A stretch of 64,000 bases of DNA from Planctomycetes bacterium syqfu (GTDB taxonomy: Bacteria; Planctomycetota; Phycisphaerae; Phycisphaerales; Phycisphaeraceae): NCBI GenBank assembly GCA_020974905.1, contig CP087563.1:1674001-1738000 (forward strand), written 5' to 3'. The notes beneath the pieces were generated by a model. That model ran no database searches. It worked only from the letters and a program-made list of their open reading frames with translations, and had not been told where the DNA came from. Both the position numbers and the translations under genes were made by a program. This document shows positions 1-8,494 of this stretch, one piece after another (the first letter of the stretch is position 1; every line of letters starts with the position of its first letter).

Positions 1-203
1 CCGAATATGCAACCATAAAGAACTTGCATCCGGCCTTTGCCCCATGCCCAATCCGCGCTGAGCCATGCTTGACAGAACCGACATTGATAGGGTCTATTAA
101 CAACTTTGCGAAAGACGACAAACTTAAACCCAATGTCAGATGGCTTGAGCAATTTACCACAACAAGGACAATGCGAATGATACCGCTGAACTTGATCTGA
201 CAT
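1..203 (-). CDS. Zinc-ribbon protein, C-terminus cut by window edge
   Basis: The first 67 codons of a leftward gene are visible. The start ATG at 201-203 follows a purine-rich AAGGGGGAATC Shine-Dalgarno. The peptide opens MSDQVQRYHSHCPCCGK and has a second pair, CRFC, about 30 residues later, so it holds a four-cysteine zinc ribbon. It then continues with aromatic-rich residues. The frame runs off the window at base 1, so total length and function are unknown. It lies 19 bases after the stop of alr and is read in the same direction, so it may be co-transcribed with it. No family beyond 'zinc ribbon' can be named. Confidence 0.6.
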   Translation of the reverse strand, partial: MSDQVQRYHSHCPCCGKLLKPSDIGFKFVVFRKVVNRPYQCRFCQAWLSADWAWGKGRMQVLYGCIF

Positions 204-222
204 GATTCCCCCTTGAAGTTAA

Positions 223-1401
223 TTATTCATGTGAAGTCGCAACCTGCTGCAGACTTGCCACCGGCGTCGTCGAATACCGTCGTGGTACATGCCAACTCAG
301 GCGACACAGCATTTCGTAGACGTGGGTATTGCCTAACTCGGCAAGTTTGACCAATGAGCATTCGCTGTCACGGGAGTCGTCGATGACTTGGACGTTGGTG
401 CCGACGGCTAGTCCGCTGCCGTTGATGTCGGTGAGGTCCAGGACGATTTGGTCCATGTTGACGCGGCCGATGACGGGGACGATTTTTTCGCCAGTGTCGG
501 TCATGACTTTGACTTTGCCCAGACTGCTTAAACTCAGCGGATACCCATCGGCAAACCCCACCGGCACGACACCGAGCAGGCTTTGGCGTTGGAGGGTGAA
601 GGTGCTGCCGTACCCGACCACGCGCCCTGCTGGATAGCTTTGGACGTGCATGAGTTTGCTACACCACTTCATCACCGGCTGAAGGTCTTCGCATAACCCG
701 TGATCATAGCCAAGCAGACTCAGGCCGACGCGGACCATGTCAAAGTGATAGGACGCACCGCGACAGGTTGCAGCCGAGTTGGCCATATGCAGCGTGACAT
801 CGTCCTGCAGGTCAGGGTCGACCATCTTCACTGCCTGGACGAAGCGTTCGCGTTGGGTGTTGAGAAACGCTTCATCGGCTTCGGCGGTGGCGGCATGCGT
901 CATCAAGCCGGTGAGCTCCACGCCGGGCATGTCATGGGTGAGTTTGACGGCTGCACCAAACTGCTCAAACGAGAGTCCGGAGCGACTCATGCCGGTGTCG
1001 AGCATCAGGTGGACGGGGATGGCAGCGGAGCGATCAATGCCGATCTGGTTGACCTGTTTGAGATGCGTCAGATCATGGATGGTAAAGTGCAATCGCTGCT
1101 GAGCGATGAGTTCGTCGAGGGGTTCAGGATGGACCAGCGTGCGAACCGGTGCCATGAGCAGGATAGGTTGCGTGAAGGCGCGGAAGCTCAACGCCCGGGC
1201 CTGATCGGCACCGAAGACGGCGAACATATCCGTCCCACATTGGCTCAAAACCCCCACCAACGGGTCGGCACCAACACCATAGCCGTCGGCCTTGACCACC
1301 GCACACATGGAGGCACCGCTGGGCGCCAACTTGCGTTTGATCACCGAGGCGTTGGCGGCAACTTTGCCTAAATCAATCTCTATCCAACTGTTATCGCTCA
1401 C
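223..1401 (-). CDS. alr: Alanine racemase
   Basis: A 392-residue, normal-length fold-type III PLP enzyme that interconverts L- and D-alanine for peptidoglycan. The motif AVVKADGYGVG near residue 37 carries the lysine that binds PLP. The C-terminal domain has VGYGSTF with the second catalytic tyrosine, followed by GRVNMDQI, both typical of Alr. The N-terminus MSDNSWIEIDL is the usual start of the family. The next gene downstream is the cut-off zinc-ribbon protein. Upstream there is a long non-coding stretch carrying dispersed inverted repeats. D-alanine production fits a planctomycete with peptidoglycan and with the L,D-transpeptidase at 53.6 kb. Confidence 0.95.
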   Translation of the reverse strand: MSDNSWIEIDLGKVAANASVIKRKLAPSGASMCAVVKADGYGVGADPLVGVLSQCGTDMFAVFGADQARALSFRAFTQPILLMAPVRTLVHPEPLDELIAQQRLHFTIHDLTHLKQVNQIGIDRSAAIPVHLMLDTGMSRSGLSFEQFGAAVKLTHDMPGVELTGLMTHAATAEADEAFLNTQRERFVQAVKMVDPDLQDDVTLHMANSAATCRGASYHFDMVRVGLSLLGYDHGLCEDLQPVMKWCSKLMHVQSYPAGRVVGYGSTFTLQRQSLLGVVPVGFADGYPLSLSSLGKVKVMTDTGEKIVPVIGRVNMDQIVLDLTDINGSGLAVGTNVQVIDDSRDSECSLVKLAELGNTHVYEMLCRLSWHVPRRYSTTPVASLQQVATSHE

Positions 1402-1479
1402 GGGAAAATCCTGCTTCCCTGCCTGTTGTCTTTTCCCTAGAACATTTGCAATCTTTCATCTCCACGCGATTCGGTATTT

Positions 1480-1568
1480 CGTCATTCCCGCGCAGGCGGG
1501 AATCCAGTGGCATTCTGTGTGCCTTTGCAAGTTCCACTGGACTCCCGCCTGCGCGGGAGTGACGGAAG
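1480..1568. repeat. Dispersed repeat family 1, copy 1 (paired REP-like palindromes)
   Basis: Two palindromic arms, CATTCCCGCGCAGGCGGGAA and the near-complement CTCCCGCCTGCGCGGGAG, are separated by about 35 bases that include CCAGTGG/CCACTGG. The whole unit is itself an imperfect inverted repeat. Related units occur at 5594-5677 (opposite orientation), 33668-33753 and 51544-51635. Shorter or decayed versions are at 15148-15174 and 9525-9563. All lie between genes. The layout resembles paired REP/BIME elements. No REP-associated transposase was seen in the window. Confidence 0.85.
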
Positions 1569-1736
1569 GTGTAGATGAATTTTTGAAACGCTCTAGCTTG
1601 ATTTTGCTAGTCACGAGTTCAAAATCGTCTTTTCGATTCTGAGCTTTCAGAATAACGACTTAGCCGTTAGAATACCATGCTGTTAACTGTGCAGGAAAGA
1701 AATTCACGTCAATTGGACGATGTTTCCTGTATCAGA

Positions 1737-1865
1737 GGATGCTGAGTGAATGGTGCTGGAGGTTGTGCCCGCCCTGGAGAAGTTGGTTCATCGGGTCTTC
1801 CAGGATTCGACCCCATGGCGATTTTGAAAGACAGCCCAACTTCCAGCACTGAGCACTCAGCATCC
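1737..1865. repeat. 129-bp inverted-repeat element upstream of the helicase gene
   Basis: The ends are near-complementary over about 30 bases: GGATGCTGAGTG at the left and CACTCAGCATCC at the right, followed inward by GTGCTGGA and TCCAGCAC. Inside, CTGGAGAA and TCTTCCAG could form a further stem. It could be a small MITE-like insertion, or a structured leader of the helicase mRNA, whose start is about 108 bases downstream. No second copy was recognised in this window. Confidence 0.55.
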
Positions 1866-1972
1866 TAACCGCCCTTCCAATCGACAATGTGTCTAACCGA
1901 TGGGCGATGCAAACTTTTCGACCACTATGATTACCGTCGTGGTCATGTTTTCAAACAGGATGATTGTTTTTC

Positions 1973-3340
1973 ATGAGTGAAGAAACCGCAGAACAAGCTC
2001 AGGCTTTCAAAGACCTGGGGCTTCGCAACAGTGTGCTCAAAGGTGTCATCGACGCTGGCTTTGAGACCCCATCGGATATCCAGGAAGCTTTGATCCCCAT
2101 GGCATTGGCGGGGAAAGACGTCATGGGTCAGGCCAAGACCGGTACCGGCAAGACGGCGGCATTCGGCCTGCCGATCCTGCATATGGCGGACCCCGAAATT
2201 TCGCAGCAGGCTCTGATCCTGGTCCCCACGCGTGAACTGGCTGCACAGGTGGCCTCGGAACTCGACGCCTTGGGCAAGCACACCCCCATCCGCACCACCA
2301 CCATCATCGGCGGTGAATCCATGCGTCACCAATCCAAGTCGCTTGCCAAAGGTGGCCACATCATCGTCGGCACACCCGGCCGCATCATGGACATGCAGGC
2401 CCGTGGGCAGATCAGTTTCGAGAACATGAAATACATCGTGCTCGATGAAGTCGACCGCATGCTCGACATTGGTTTCCGCGAAGACATCCGCCAGATTCTC
2501 TCGCGCGTCCGTGGTGATCATCAAACCATTTTCGTCTCCGCCACGCTGGAAGACGAGATCGAAAAACTCGCACGTCGTTACATGAAGTCCGATGCAGAAA
2601 AAATTCAGACCACCGGCGATGTGCTCACCGTTGCCCTGGTGGATCAGAAATATTTCACCGTTGAGTCCTGGGACAAGCAAGCCCTGCTGCTGTATCTGCT
2701 TCGACATGAAGAGCCGGATACCACGGTGGTGTTCTGTCGGACCAAGGCCACGGTGCATCGTCTGACGACTTATCTGAACCGCAAGAATCTCTCCGCCCGC
2801 GAGATTCATGGCGACATGCCACAGAAAAAACGCAACAGCGTGATGAAGTCGATGCGCGAGAAGCAACTGAACATCCTCGTAGCTTCGGACCTTGCAGCAC
2901 GTGGCCTGGATATTGACCATATCACACATGTGATCAACTACGATTTGCCCGAAGACCCCGACGTGTACATCCACCGCATTGGTCGTACCGCTCGTGCCGG
3001 CCGTCGCGGTTTTGCATGGTCCTTTGTGACACCTGAACAAGGTGGTCTGCTGACCGATATCGAAAAGCTCGCAGGCGTCATGATTGAAAAAATGGACTAC
3101 GACGGCTTTAAGCCCGGCCCGATTCCGGATGATATCCGTGAAGAACGTCAGCAAGCTGAAAAAGTCCAAATGCAACGTGAAGAAGCCACCAAGGCACGTT
3201 ATGCTGCACCATCAACAGCGGACACGCTCGCCCAGACCATGAGTGAAGACAAACTCAAAGCCATGTTCCCCGATGGTAAAATTCCCAAGAACGCTCCCAA
3301 GAGCAACCTGGGTACACGCTTCAAACGCCGCCGCCGGTAA
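1973..3340 (+). CDS. DEAD-box ATP-dependent RNA helicase
   Basis: A 455-residue superfamily 2 RNA helicase. Motifs appear in order: Q-motif region (FKDLGL), motif I AKTGTGKT, Ia PTRELA, Ib TPGR, motif II in the form DEVD rather than the usual DEAD, motif III SAT, then the second RecA domain with ARGLD and HRIGRTARAG. The tail is short and basic, ending RFKRRRR, as in RhlB/RhlE/CsdA-type proteins; the exact subgroup is not clear. The ATG at 1973 was chosen, with AGGA at 1957. An in-frame TTG at 1964 is the alternative. It probably unwinds structured RNA in mRNA decay, ribosome assembly or cold adaptation. A terminator follows directly. Confidence 0.92.
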   Translation: MSEETAEQAQAFKDLGLRNSVLKGVIDAGFETPSDIQEALIPMALAGKDVMGQAKTGTGKTAAFGLPILHMADPEISQQALILVPTRELAAQVASELDALGKHTPIRTTTIIGGESMRHQSKSLAKGGHIIVGTPGRIMDMQARGQISFENMKYIVLDEVDRMLDIGFREDIRQILSRVRGDHQTIFVSATLEDEIEKLARRYMKSDAEKIQTTGDVLTVALVDQKYFTVESWDKQALLLYLLRHEEPDTTVVFCRTKATVHRLTTYLNRKNLSAREIHGDMPQKKRNSVMKSMREKQLNILVASDLAARGLDIDHITHVINYDLPEDPDVYIHRIGRTARAGRRGFAWSFVTPEQGGLLTDIEKLAGVMIEKMDYDGFKPGPIPDDIREERQQAEKVQMQREEATKARYAAPSTADTLAQTMSEDKLKAMFPDGKIPKNAPKSNLGTRFKRRRR

Positions 3341-3373
3341 ACGGTCAACATCAATCTCCAATCACCAATCACA

Positions 3374-3409
3374 AACGCTCGATGGATACCTTCTCACCGA
3401 GCGTTTTTT
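3374..3409 (+). terminator. Rho-independent terminator of the helicase gene
   Basis: AACGCTCG and CGAGCGTT form an 8-bp stem around a loop of about 17 bases. The stem runs into a TTTTTT tract, about 34 bases after the helicase stop codon. Confidence 0.75.
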
Positions 3410-3491
3410 GTTATGTACATCACAGGATGAATGTTTCGCCCAACACCACACGCATCTCATAACACACATGTAACGCATCTTGCCACGCGAA

Positions 3492-3537
3492 AACGTCCCT
3501 GGAACTAAAGCCCTGGGACTTCAGTCCCAGGGACGTT
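3492..3537. repeat. Nested hairpin upstream of the repeat-protein gene
   Basis: An outer stem AACGTCCCTGG/CCAGGGACGTT encloses part of an inner palindrome, CCCTGGGACT-TC-AGTCCCAGGG. The two structures compete for the same CCCAGGG. It sits just upstream of the likely promoter at 3536-3566. It could be a REP-type element or a regulator binding site. Confidence 0.5.
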
Positions 3538-3566
3538 GTGCGCACGCCTGCCTTGTCGCCTATAAT
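3536..3566 (+). promoter_or_regulatory. Candidate housekeeping promoter of the repeat-protein gene
   Basis: TTGTGC at 3536 and a perfect TATAAT at 3561-3566 are separated by 19 bases, slightly longer than ideal. The -10 lies about 30 bases before the chosen ATG at 3597. Confidence 0.5.
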
Positions 3567-3596
3567 CCCACCATCCCCCCCACCAAGGACCCCGGC

Positions 3597-5519
3597 ATGC
3601 CCACACTTCGCATTTATCTCATCACTGCCCTGCTGATGTCGATCACCCTGCAAACACAGGCCCAATCACAAAACGCCTTCGCCCAACTGCTCGACAAGCA
3701 CCAACTCAATCCGCACAAGGTACAACTCAATCCCAAGCGTTGGAAAGGTGGCGGTGTCGGACGACTGCCGATTTTCGATAAGGTCAGTGATGACTGGATT
3801 CAGATGCAGCCGACCGCGATGTCACTGGGCATCAGTGCAAAGGAAAATCATCATTCCTTTCACCAACTGACCATGATGGGTTGGAGTCAATTGCAGAACG
3901 GTTTCCTGACAATCGATGGTCCGGTCTCAGAACCGATCAGGCAATCAATCCAATGGATACACAGCTCTGCCAATCGCCCGTTAAGTGACATGCAACTCAC
4001 TGTATTGGACAGCAAAATTCAAAAGCTCTCGCCTGAGATGTGCAATGCTACTGAACATCTGCTTTGGGCGATTGCACAGGCGATCTCACCTGCAAGCAAA
4101 CTCACTGGAACATTACCTGAAGGTATCGATCCTGAGATGCGTTACGGTTTGGCTGCTAACTTTGCCAGCGGGTTTTATTCGGTCAATGCCAACACGCAGG
4201 CCATGCTCAAAACGTTCAACGAGAGAGAAATGATCATCGGTGCTCACGGCATCACGCGCGTGCTTTCAGACTTCATCAATAAGCCCATCACCATCAAGCC
4301 AGATGATCCGTCGGACTTCCAATGGGAAACACCCTTTGGCATGATTATCCTGGGTAACAAGGGTTCACAGAACTATCCCAACAAACCGATCCTCCTTGCC
4401 ATCGACGTCTCGGGAGATGATGTCTATCACGCACCGCAGCTTAAACACCGCCAACCCGTCAGCGTGGTCATCGACCTGGAAGGTGACGATCAATATCTCA
4501 GTGAAGACGCAGGTGCCTTCGGTGTCGGCATCTGCGGATACAGCTTCCTCTACGACAGGTCCGGCAACGACAAGCACGAATCCAAACGCATAGGAGCCGG
4601 CAGCGCAGCATGGGGTGTCGGTATCGTCATCGACGACGCAGGCGATGACACCTACACCACCATCCACTTCGGCCAAGGTGCTGCGACTTATGGCATCGGT
4701 GTTCTCAGCGATGTTGCTGGCAACGACACCTACAACTGCTACCAATTCGCCCAAGGCTTTGGCGGACCGCGTGGCATGGGGATGCTCATCGACATGACGG
4801 GCAACGACAAATACCTTGCCAACGACGAAGACATCAAGTTCCCCTCCGCGCAATCCAAGAAGCACAACACGTCACTGGTCCAAGGCTGTGGCTTTGGGCG
4901 TCGCGCCAAGCAGGATGTCATGGCAGGTGGTTTGGGCGTCCTCGTTGATGGTGGTGGTGATGACGAATATCGCTGCGGCGTGTTCGGCCAAGGCGTCGCC
5001 TACTGGTTCGCATTGGGCCTGCTCATCGACTTTGATGGCAATGATGTCTACCACGGTCCGTGGTATGTCCAAGGCTCTGCTGTCCATCACGCGGCGTCGG
5101 CATTCCTCGATCTCAACGGTAACGATGACTACACTTCAACCATCAGTCAAAACACCGGCCATGCCAAGGACTTTTCCGTCGGGCTCTTCTTTGATGCCAT
5201 GGGTAATGACCATTACAGCGCATCAGGCAATAGTCTCGGAACCGCGATCTGGAACGGCATTGGTTTATTCCATGATGCAGATGGTGATGATGTCTACGAA
5301 CTGAAAAACAAGCCCGACCCTGAAAAACGCAGTAGCAATTTTGGTCATGCCAATCAGGTGAATCAGAACCAATGGTGTGCAGGACTTTTCATTGATGATG
5401 CGGGAACGGATACATTTGAGGAACATAATGAGATTAAAGCTGGTGCGACATGGCTAATGCCTTTGCCTGAAGACGGGAAACCGGGTTGCGTGGGGATTGG
5501 GAGTAATGTCGCAAAGTAA
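3597..5519 (+). CDS. Secreted protein built of G-N/D-D-x-Y repeats
   Basis: A 640-residue protein with an N-terminal signal peptide (LIYTA-like hydrophobic stretch ending TQAQS). The first third has no recognised domain. From about residue 260 on, the units GDDVY, GDDQY, GNDKH, GDDTY, GNDTY, GNDKY, GDDEY, GNDVY, GNDDY, GNDHY and GDDVY recur every 20-50 residues. Each follows a hydrophobic strand such as GVGIVIDDA. The spacing and the Asp-rich turns suggest a calcium-binding beta-solenoid on the cell surface or in the periplasm. ATG 3597 was chosen because it starts the signal peptide; an upstream TTG in frame would put the hairpin and promoter inside the gene. Function unknown. Confidence 0.75.
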   Translation: MPTLRIYLITALLMSITLQTQAQSQNAFAQLLDKHQLNPHKVQLNPKRWKGGGVGRLPIFDKVSDDWIQMQPTAMSLGISAKENHHSFHQLTMMGWSQLQNGFLTIDGPVSEPIRQSIQWIHSSANRPLSDMQLTVLDSKIQKLSPEMCNATEHLLWAIAQAISPASKLTGTLPEGIDPEMRYGLAANFASGFYSVNANTQAMLKTFNEREMIIGAHGITRVLSDFINKPITIKPDDPSDFQWETPFGMIILGNKGSQNYPNKPILLAIDVSGDDVYHAPQLKHRQPVSVVIDLEGDDQYLSEDAGAFGVGICGYSFLYDRSGNDKHESKRIGAGSAAWGVGIVIDDAGDDTYTTIHFGQGAATYGIGVLSDVAGNDTYNCYQFAQGFGGPRGMGMLIDMTGNDKYLANDEDIKFPSAQSKKHNTSLVQGCGFGRRAKQDVMAGGLGVLVDGGGDDEYRCGVFGQGVAYWFALGLLIDFDGNDVYHGPWYVQGSAVHHAASAFLDLNGNDDYTSTISQNTGHAKDFSVGLFFDAMGNDHYSASGNSLGTAIWNGIGLFHDADGDDVYELKNKPDPEKRSSNFGHANQVNQNQWCAGLFIDDAGTDTFEEHNEIKAGATWLMPLPEDGKPGCVGIGSNVAK

Positions 5520-5593
5520 ATGGCGGTGGTGTTTCGTGCGTTAAACAGACTGCTTAGCAGATAGATCATCTCCAACAACTAATCTCCAACTTT

Positions 5594-5677
5594 CGTCACT
5601 CCCGCGCAGGCGGGAGTCCAGTGGAGCTTGCAAGTATGCACAGAATGCCACTGGATTCCCGCCTGCGCGGGAATGAC
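5594..5677. repeat. Dispersed repeat family 1, copy 2
   Basis: The same paired palindromes as at 1480-1568, in the opposite orientation, between the convergent ends of the repeat protein and the ABC permease. The position suggests it may also fold at the 3' ends of both transcripts. Confidence 0.85.
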
Positions 5678-5716
5678 AAATCAAATGATGCTTATGTAAT
5701 TAACCTATCGAATCAC

Positions 5717-6547
5717 TCAACTACTCGCACTGCGGTAGCGATTCAGTGATGCGAGGAATAACTTACGTGAAACATAGAGTCCGATGCAGGCGATCACCAG
5801 TGAATAAATCGCCAACGGGAATTGATCAGCGGTCAATGGTTTTGCCAACACGCGTGCAGGGACGTTTGCAACCAGCAGGATTGGAATTGCTGTCGTGAAG
5901 ATCCAGCGAATGGGAAGCCCCAGCGAACCTTTGTAAATCTCCAACGGATAGCGTGAAAACGTGGTGACATAAAACCAGAGTTGATCCAGCGACTGGTTAC
6001 GTGTCATCCAGATACTCACGCAGCTCATCATCAACATGCAACTGTAATAAATCGACACCCCTGCGATGACATACAACGGGAAGAGCATAAACTGCACGAT
6101 TTGAGGTGTGAATGCCATTTGCCAAAGTGAATAGGCAATGACACAAATCCCAAGGATGAGGTTGGCCAATGACGACCAATCGATGCGTGTGAAGGTCACG
6201 AGAAATTGTGTATCAATCGGTTTGAGCAGGACGAAATCCAGATTCCCCTGTCGAATCATTTCGGAGAACTCGCGCATGTTGGGGATGAAGAATGTCTGCA
6301 TGAGACTGTTGATGATCATGACGGTTCCCAGGAAGACGAAGAACGGGAACTTGGTCCAGCCGGTGTCTTTGCCGATGGAATCTCGGAACTGGAAAATCAG
6401 GTTGTAGAAAATGATCTGCAAGCTCGTCCAGCACATCACCGACAGACTGTGGGCGATGAAGTTGACTCGGAAGGTCATCTCACGAATCAGACTGTTGCGA
6501 GCAACGGTTGCCAAAATCGACATGTAGGGCGCTTTGGATGTTGACAT
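5717..6547 (-). CDS. ABC-2 type exporter permease subunit
   Basis: About 276 residues with six predicted membrane segments and the short soluble N-terminus of the COG3694-like permease family, which pairs with the COG4587-like permease next door. The ATG at 6547 was chosen because AGGTT precedes it by a proper distance. It starts 4 bases after the stop of the upstream permease, so the two are translationally linked. A longer start at 6634 would overlap that gene by more than 80 bases and is unlikely. The substrate cannot be read from sequence. Confidence 0.85.
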   Translation of the reverse strand: MSTSKAPYMSILATVARNSLIREMTFRVNFIAHSLSVMCWTSLQIIFYNLIFQFRDSIGKDTGWTKFPFFVFLGTVMIINSLMQTFFIPNMREFSEMIRQGNLDFVLLKPIDTQFLVTFTRIDWSSLANLILGICVIAYSLWQMAFTPQIVQFMLFPLYVIAGVSIYYSCMLMMSCVSIWMTRNQSLDQLWFYVTTFSRYPLEIYKGSLGLPIRWIFTTAIPILLVANVPARVLAKPLTADQFPLAIYSLVIACIGLYVSRKLFLASLNRYRSASS

Positions 6548-6551
6548 CGAT

Positions 6552-7367
6552 TTAACCTCCAAACCCACTGTACCGACGGACGCCAAAGCGGAAGGACAGT
6601 TGCGTGGTGATGAAGAAGAACACCGCCCAGGCAAAGCCGATCCAAAGTCCGTTGATGGTTTGTTCCCATGTCATCCGTTCAAGAAACACGGCACAGGGGA
6701 AATATGCCATGTACTGAAACGGCAGACAATCAAAGCCATTACGCAACCAGTCGGGCAAGAAGTCCAACGGGAACATATGTCCTGAGAAGAAGAAGTTCAT
6801 GAGCATGTACATGAACATCAGTGAAGTGACTTCCAACCACCAGAACGCGATAAAGCCGAACGTCGCTTCGAGAAAGAACCCGATGCAAAACGCAAGGCCC
6901 AGCGATGCGATATAGGCAAGCATCACATGCATCGGCGGCCAGCCGTCAAAATAATCTCGGAACAGGAAGAAGACGATGCCAAAGGGAATCGTCGCCATCA
7001 TGTAATAAACCAGCTTGTGCGCGATGCGTTTGGCAAGCAGGAATCCGATCAGATCAATCGGCTGGATCAGGTACTTTTTAATCTGCCCATCACGAATCTC
7101 GCCAGCAATGCCATGCGTCAAACCGGGCATACTCGAAAACGCACGTGCAACGGTGACCAGCAGGTAATACGCGACGATATCGCCGATGTCCATGCCCTTG
7201 ATGTTATCGCTTTCACCTGCACCAATGACTGCGGTCCAAAGCAGCACCTGCGTGATGATTGGCATGAATCGGATCAACGTGGAGAGAATGAAATCACCAC
7301 GATAAACCAATCGCTCAGACAAGCTGATGCGAAAGATCATCCACCACAATGTGAGTCGGCCGGTCAT
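6552..7367 (-). CDS. ABC-2 type exporter permease subunit
   Basis: A 271-residue integral membrane protein with six hydrophobic segments. It resembles the COG4587-like half of three-gene ABC-2 exporters. The start ATG overlaps the stop of the ATPase gene as ATGA (7364-7367), a strong sign of one operon: ATPase, permease, permease. It probably forms a heterodimer with the next permease. The substrate is unknown. Confidence 0.85.
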   Translation of the reverse strand: MTGRLTLWWMIFRISLSERLVYRGDFILSTLIRFMPIITQVLLWTAVIGAGESDNIKGMDIGDIVAYYLLVTVARAFSSMPGLTHGIAGEIRDGQIKKYLIQPIDLIGFLLAKRIAHKLVYYMMATIPFGIVFFLFRDYFDGWPPMHVMLAYIASLGLAFCIGFFLEATFGFIAFWWLEVTSLMFMYMLMNFFFSGHMFPLDFLPDWLRNGFDCLPFQYMAYFPCAVFLERMTWEQTINGLWIGFAWAVFFFITTQLSFRFGVRRYSGFGG

Positions 7368-8368
7368 GCGCTGGCGTCCTCCCCCGGATCAGTCGCTGTT
7401 GAGAACACGTTGGCAATGACCTCTTCCAGCGGCGGGTCTTCGACGGAGATATCGTCAACAGGATGCACACTGAGAATCGAAGCCAGCACCTGGCCGACCT
7501 CGCTGCGTTGGACTTGTAATTTCACGCGTGGTGTCTGCACTTCAAGCACCTTCCCATACATCGCAAGGTCCGGCAGATTTTCAATGCCTTCAGGGAATTG
7601 CAACGTCAGATTCTTGTGACCACCAAACTCATCAATGATGCCCGACAGCGAACCGTCGTAATGCATCTGCCCGTTGGCAATGATCACCACGCGCTGACAC
7701 AGCGCGGTGATGTCTTTCATGTAATGGCTGGTGAGCAGGATCGTGATCTTGCGTTCCTGCTGGTAGTGTTTGAGGAACTTCTGGATGTTGTGCTGAGCGA
7801 CGACGTCAAGGCCGATGGTCGGTTCATCCAGAAACAGCACATCCGGCGAATGCAGCAAGGCAGCGATGAGTTCCATCTTCATGCGTTCACCCAGTGATAA
7901 TTCGCGAACGGGTTGGCCAAGCAGTTTGCGGACACCCAGTAAATCCACCAGTTCGTCATGTGTTGCATCGAACTGTTCTTCGGGGACGCGGTAGATTTTC
8001 TGATGCAGTCGGAAGGACTCCTGTGCAGGCAGGTCCCACCAGAGTTGGTTCTTCTGCCCCATCACCAGTGCAAAGCGACGTCGGTAATTGTCTTCACGCT
8101 GCCAGGGGACATGGCCGAGCACGGTCGCGGTGCCATCGGTGGGTGTGATGACGCCGGAGAGCAGTTTGAGCGTGGTGGTCTTGCCTGCGCCATTGGGACC
8201 CAGGAAAGCAACGAATTCGCCTTGCTCGACCTGCATGTTGATCCCGCGCACCGCCTGGACCTGTTTGTACTCGCGTTTACCCAGACCGCGGATTGCCTGC
8301 ATGAGGCCTTCCTTCTTCTGGTAGACACGATAGGTTTTGGTGAGATTGTTAACTTCGATGGTTGGCAT
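7364..8368 (-). CDS. ABC transporter ATP-binding protein
   Basis: About 334 residues. Walker A is GPNGAGKT, the signature is LSLGERMKMEL (an LSLGE form typical of COG4586-type exporter ATPases), and Walker B is VLFLDEPTIGLD. A C-terminal extension of roughly 90 residues follows the nucleotide-binding domain. The start chosen is MPTIEVNNLTKTY at 8368; in-frame ATGs 18 bases or more upstream are possible and neither has a strong ribosome site. It powers the two permeases encoded directly downstream. A DUF2726 gene is divergent. Confidence 0.9.
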   Translation of the reverse strand: MPTIEVNNLTKTYRVYQKKEGLMQAIRGLGKREYKQVQAVRGINMQVEQGEFVAFLGPNGAGKTTTLKLLSGVITPTDGTATVLGHVPWQREDNYRRRFALVMGQKNQLWWDLPAQESFRLHQKIYRVPEEQFDATHDELVDLLGVRKLLGQPVRELSLGERMKMELIAALLHSPDVLFLDEPTIGLDVVAQHNIQKFLKHYQQERKITILLTSHYMKDITALCQRVVIIANGQMHYDGSLSGIIDEFGGHKNLTLQFPEGIENLPDLAMYGKVLEVQTPRVKLQVQRSEVGQVLASILSVHPVDDISVEDPPLEEVIANVFSTATDPGEDASA

Positions 8369-8420
8369 GGTTTTCAAGCAGTCCATGATACACAATCTCA
8401 GGGATATCGTGCCAATCCGA

Positions 8421-8449
8421 TTGAACTTCTCCGCGGATGCGATTATCTT
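8421..8449 (+). promoter_or_regulatory. Candidate promoter of the DUF2726 gene
   Basis: TTGAAC at 8421 and TATCTT at 8444 are separated by 17 bases. The pair is 45 bases upstream of the ATG at 8495, which also has GAGGA at 8484. It lies between divergent genes. Confidence 0.5.
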
Positions 8450-8494
8450 TAGAGACTCGCATTACCGACATGAACTTTTATCCGAGGAACACTG

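Larger units (their letters stand above)
1402..1972. other. Non-coding spacer between divergent alr and helicase genes
   Basis: This 571-base stretch lies between alr (leftward) and the DEAD-box gene (rightward) and has no convincing ORF. It contains two inverted-repeat structures annotated separately (1480-1568 and 1737-1865). The promoters of both genes should lie here, but no box pair stood out clearly enough to place. Confidence 0.7.

Noticed and set aside
700-1371. Long plus-strand frame opposite alr
   Set aside because: Antisense shadow of a well-supported alanine racemase; composition follows the codons of the other strand.
1480-1568. CRISPR-like appearance of repeated palindromes
   Set aside because: Repeats are dispersed over the window in both orientations, not arrayed with regular spacers, and no cas gene is near.
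1943-3175. 410-codon minus-strand frame opposite the helicase
   Set aside because: Shadow of the DEAD-box gene; His/Cys-rich sequence without domains.
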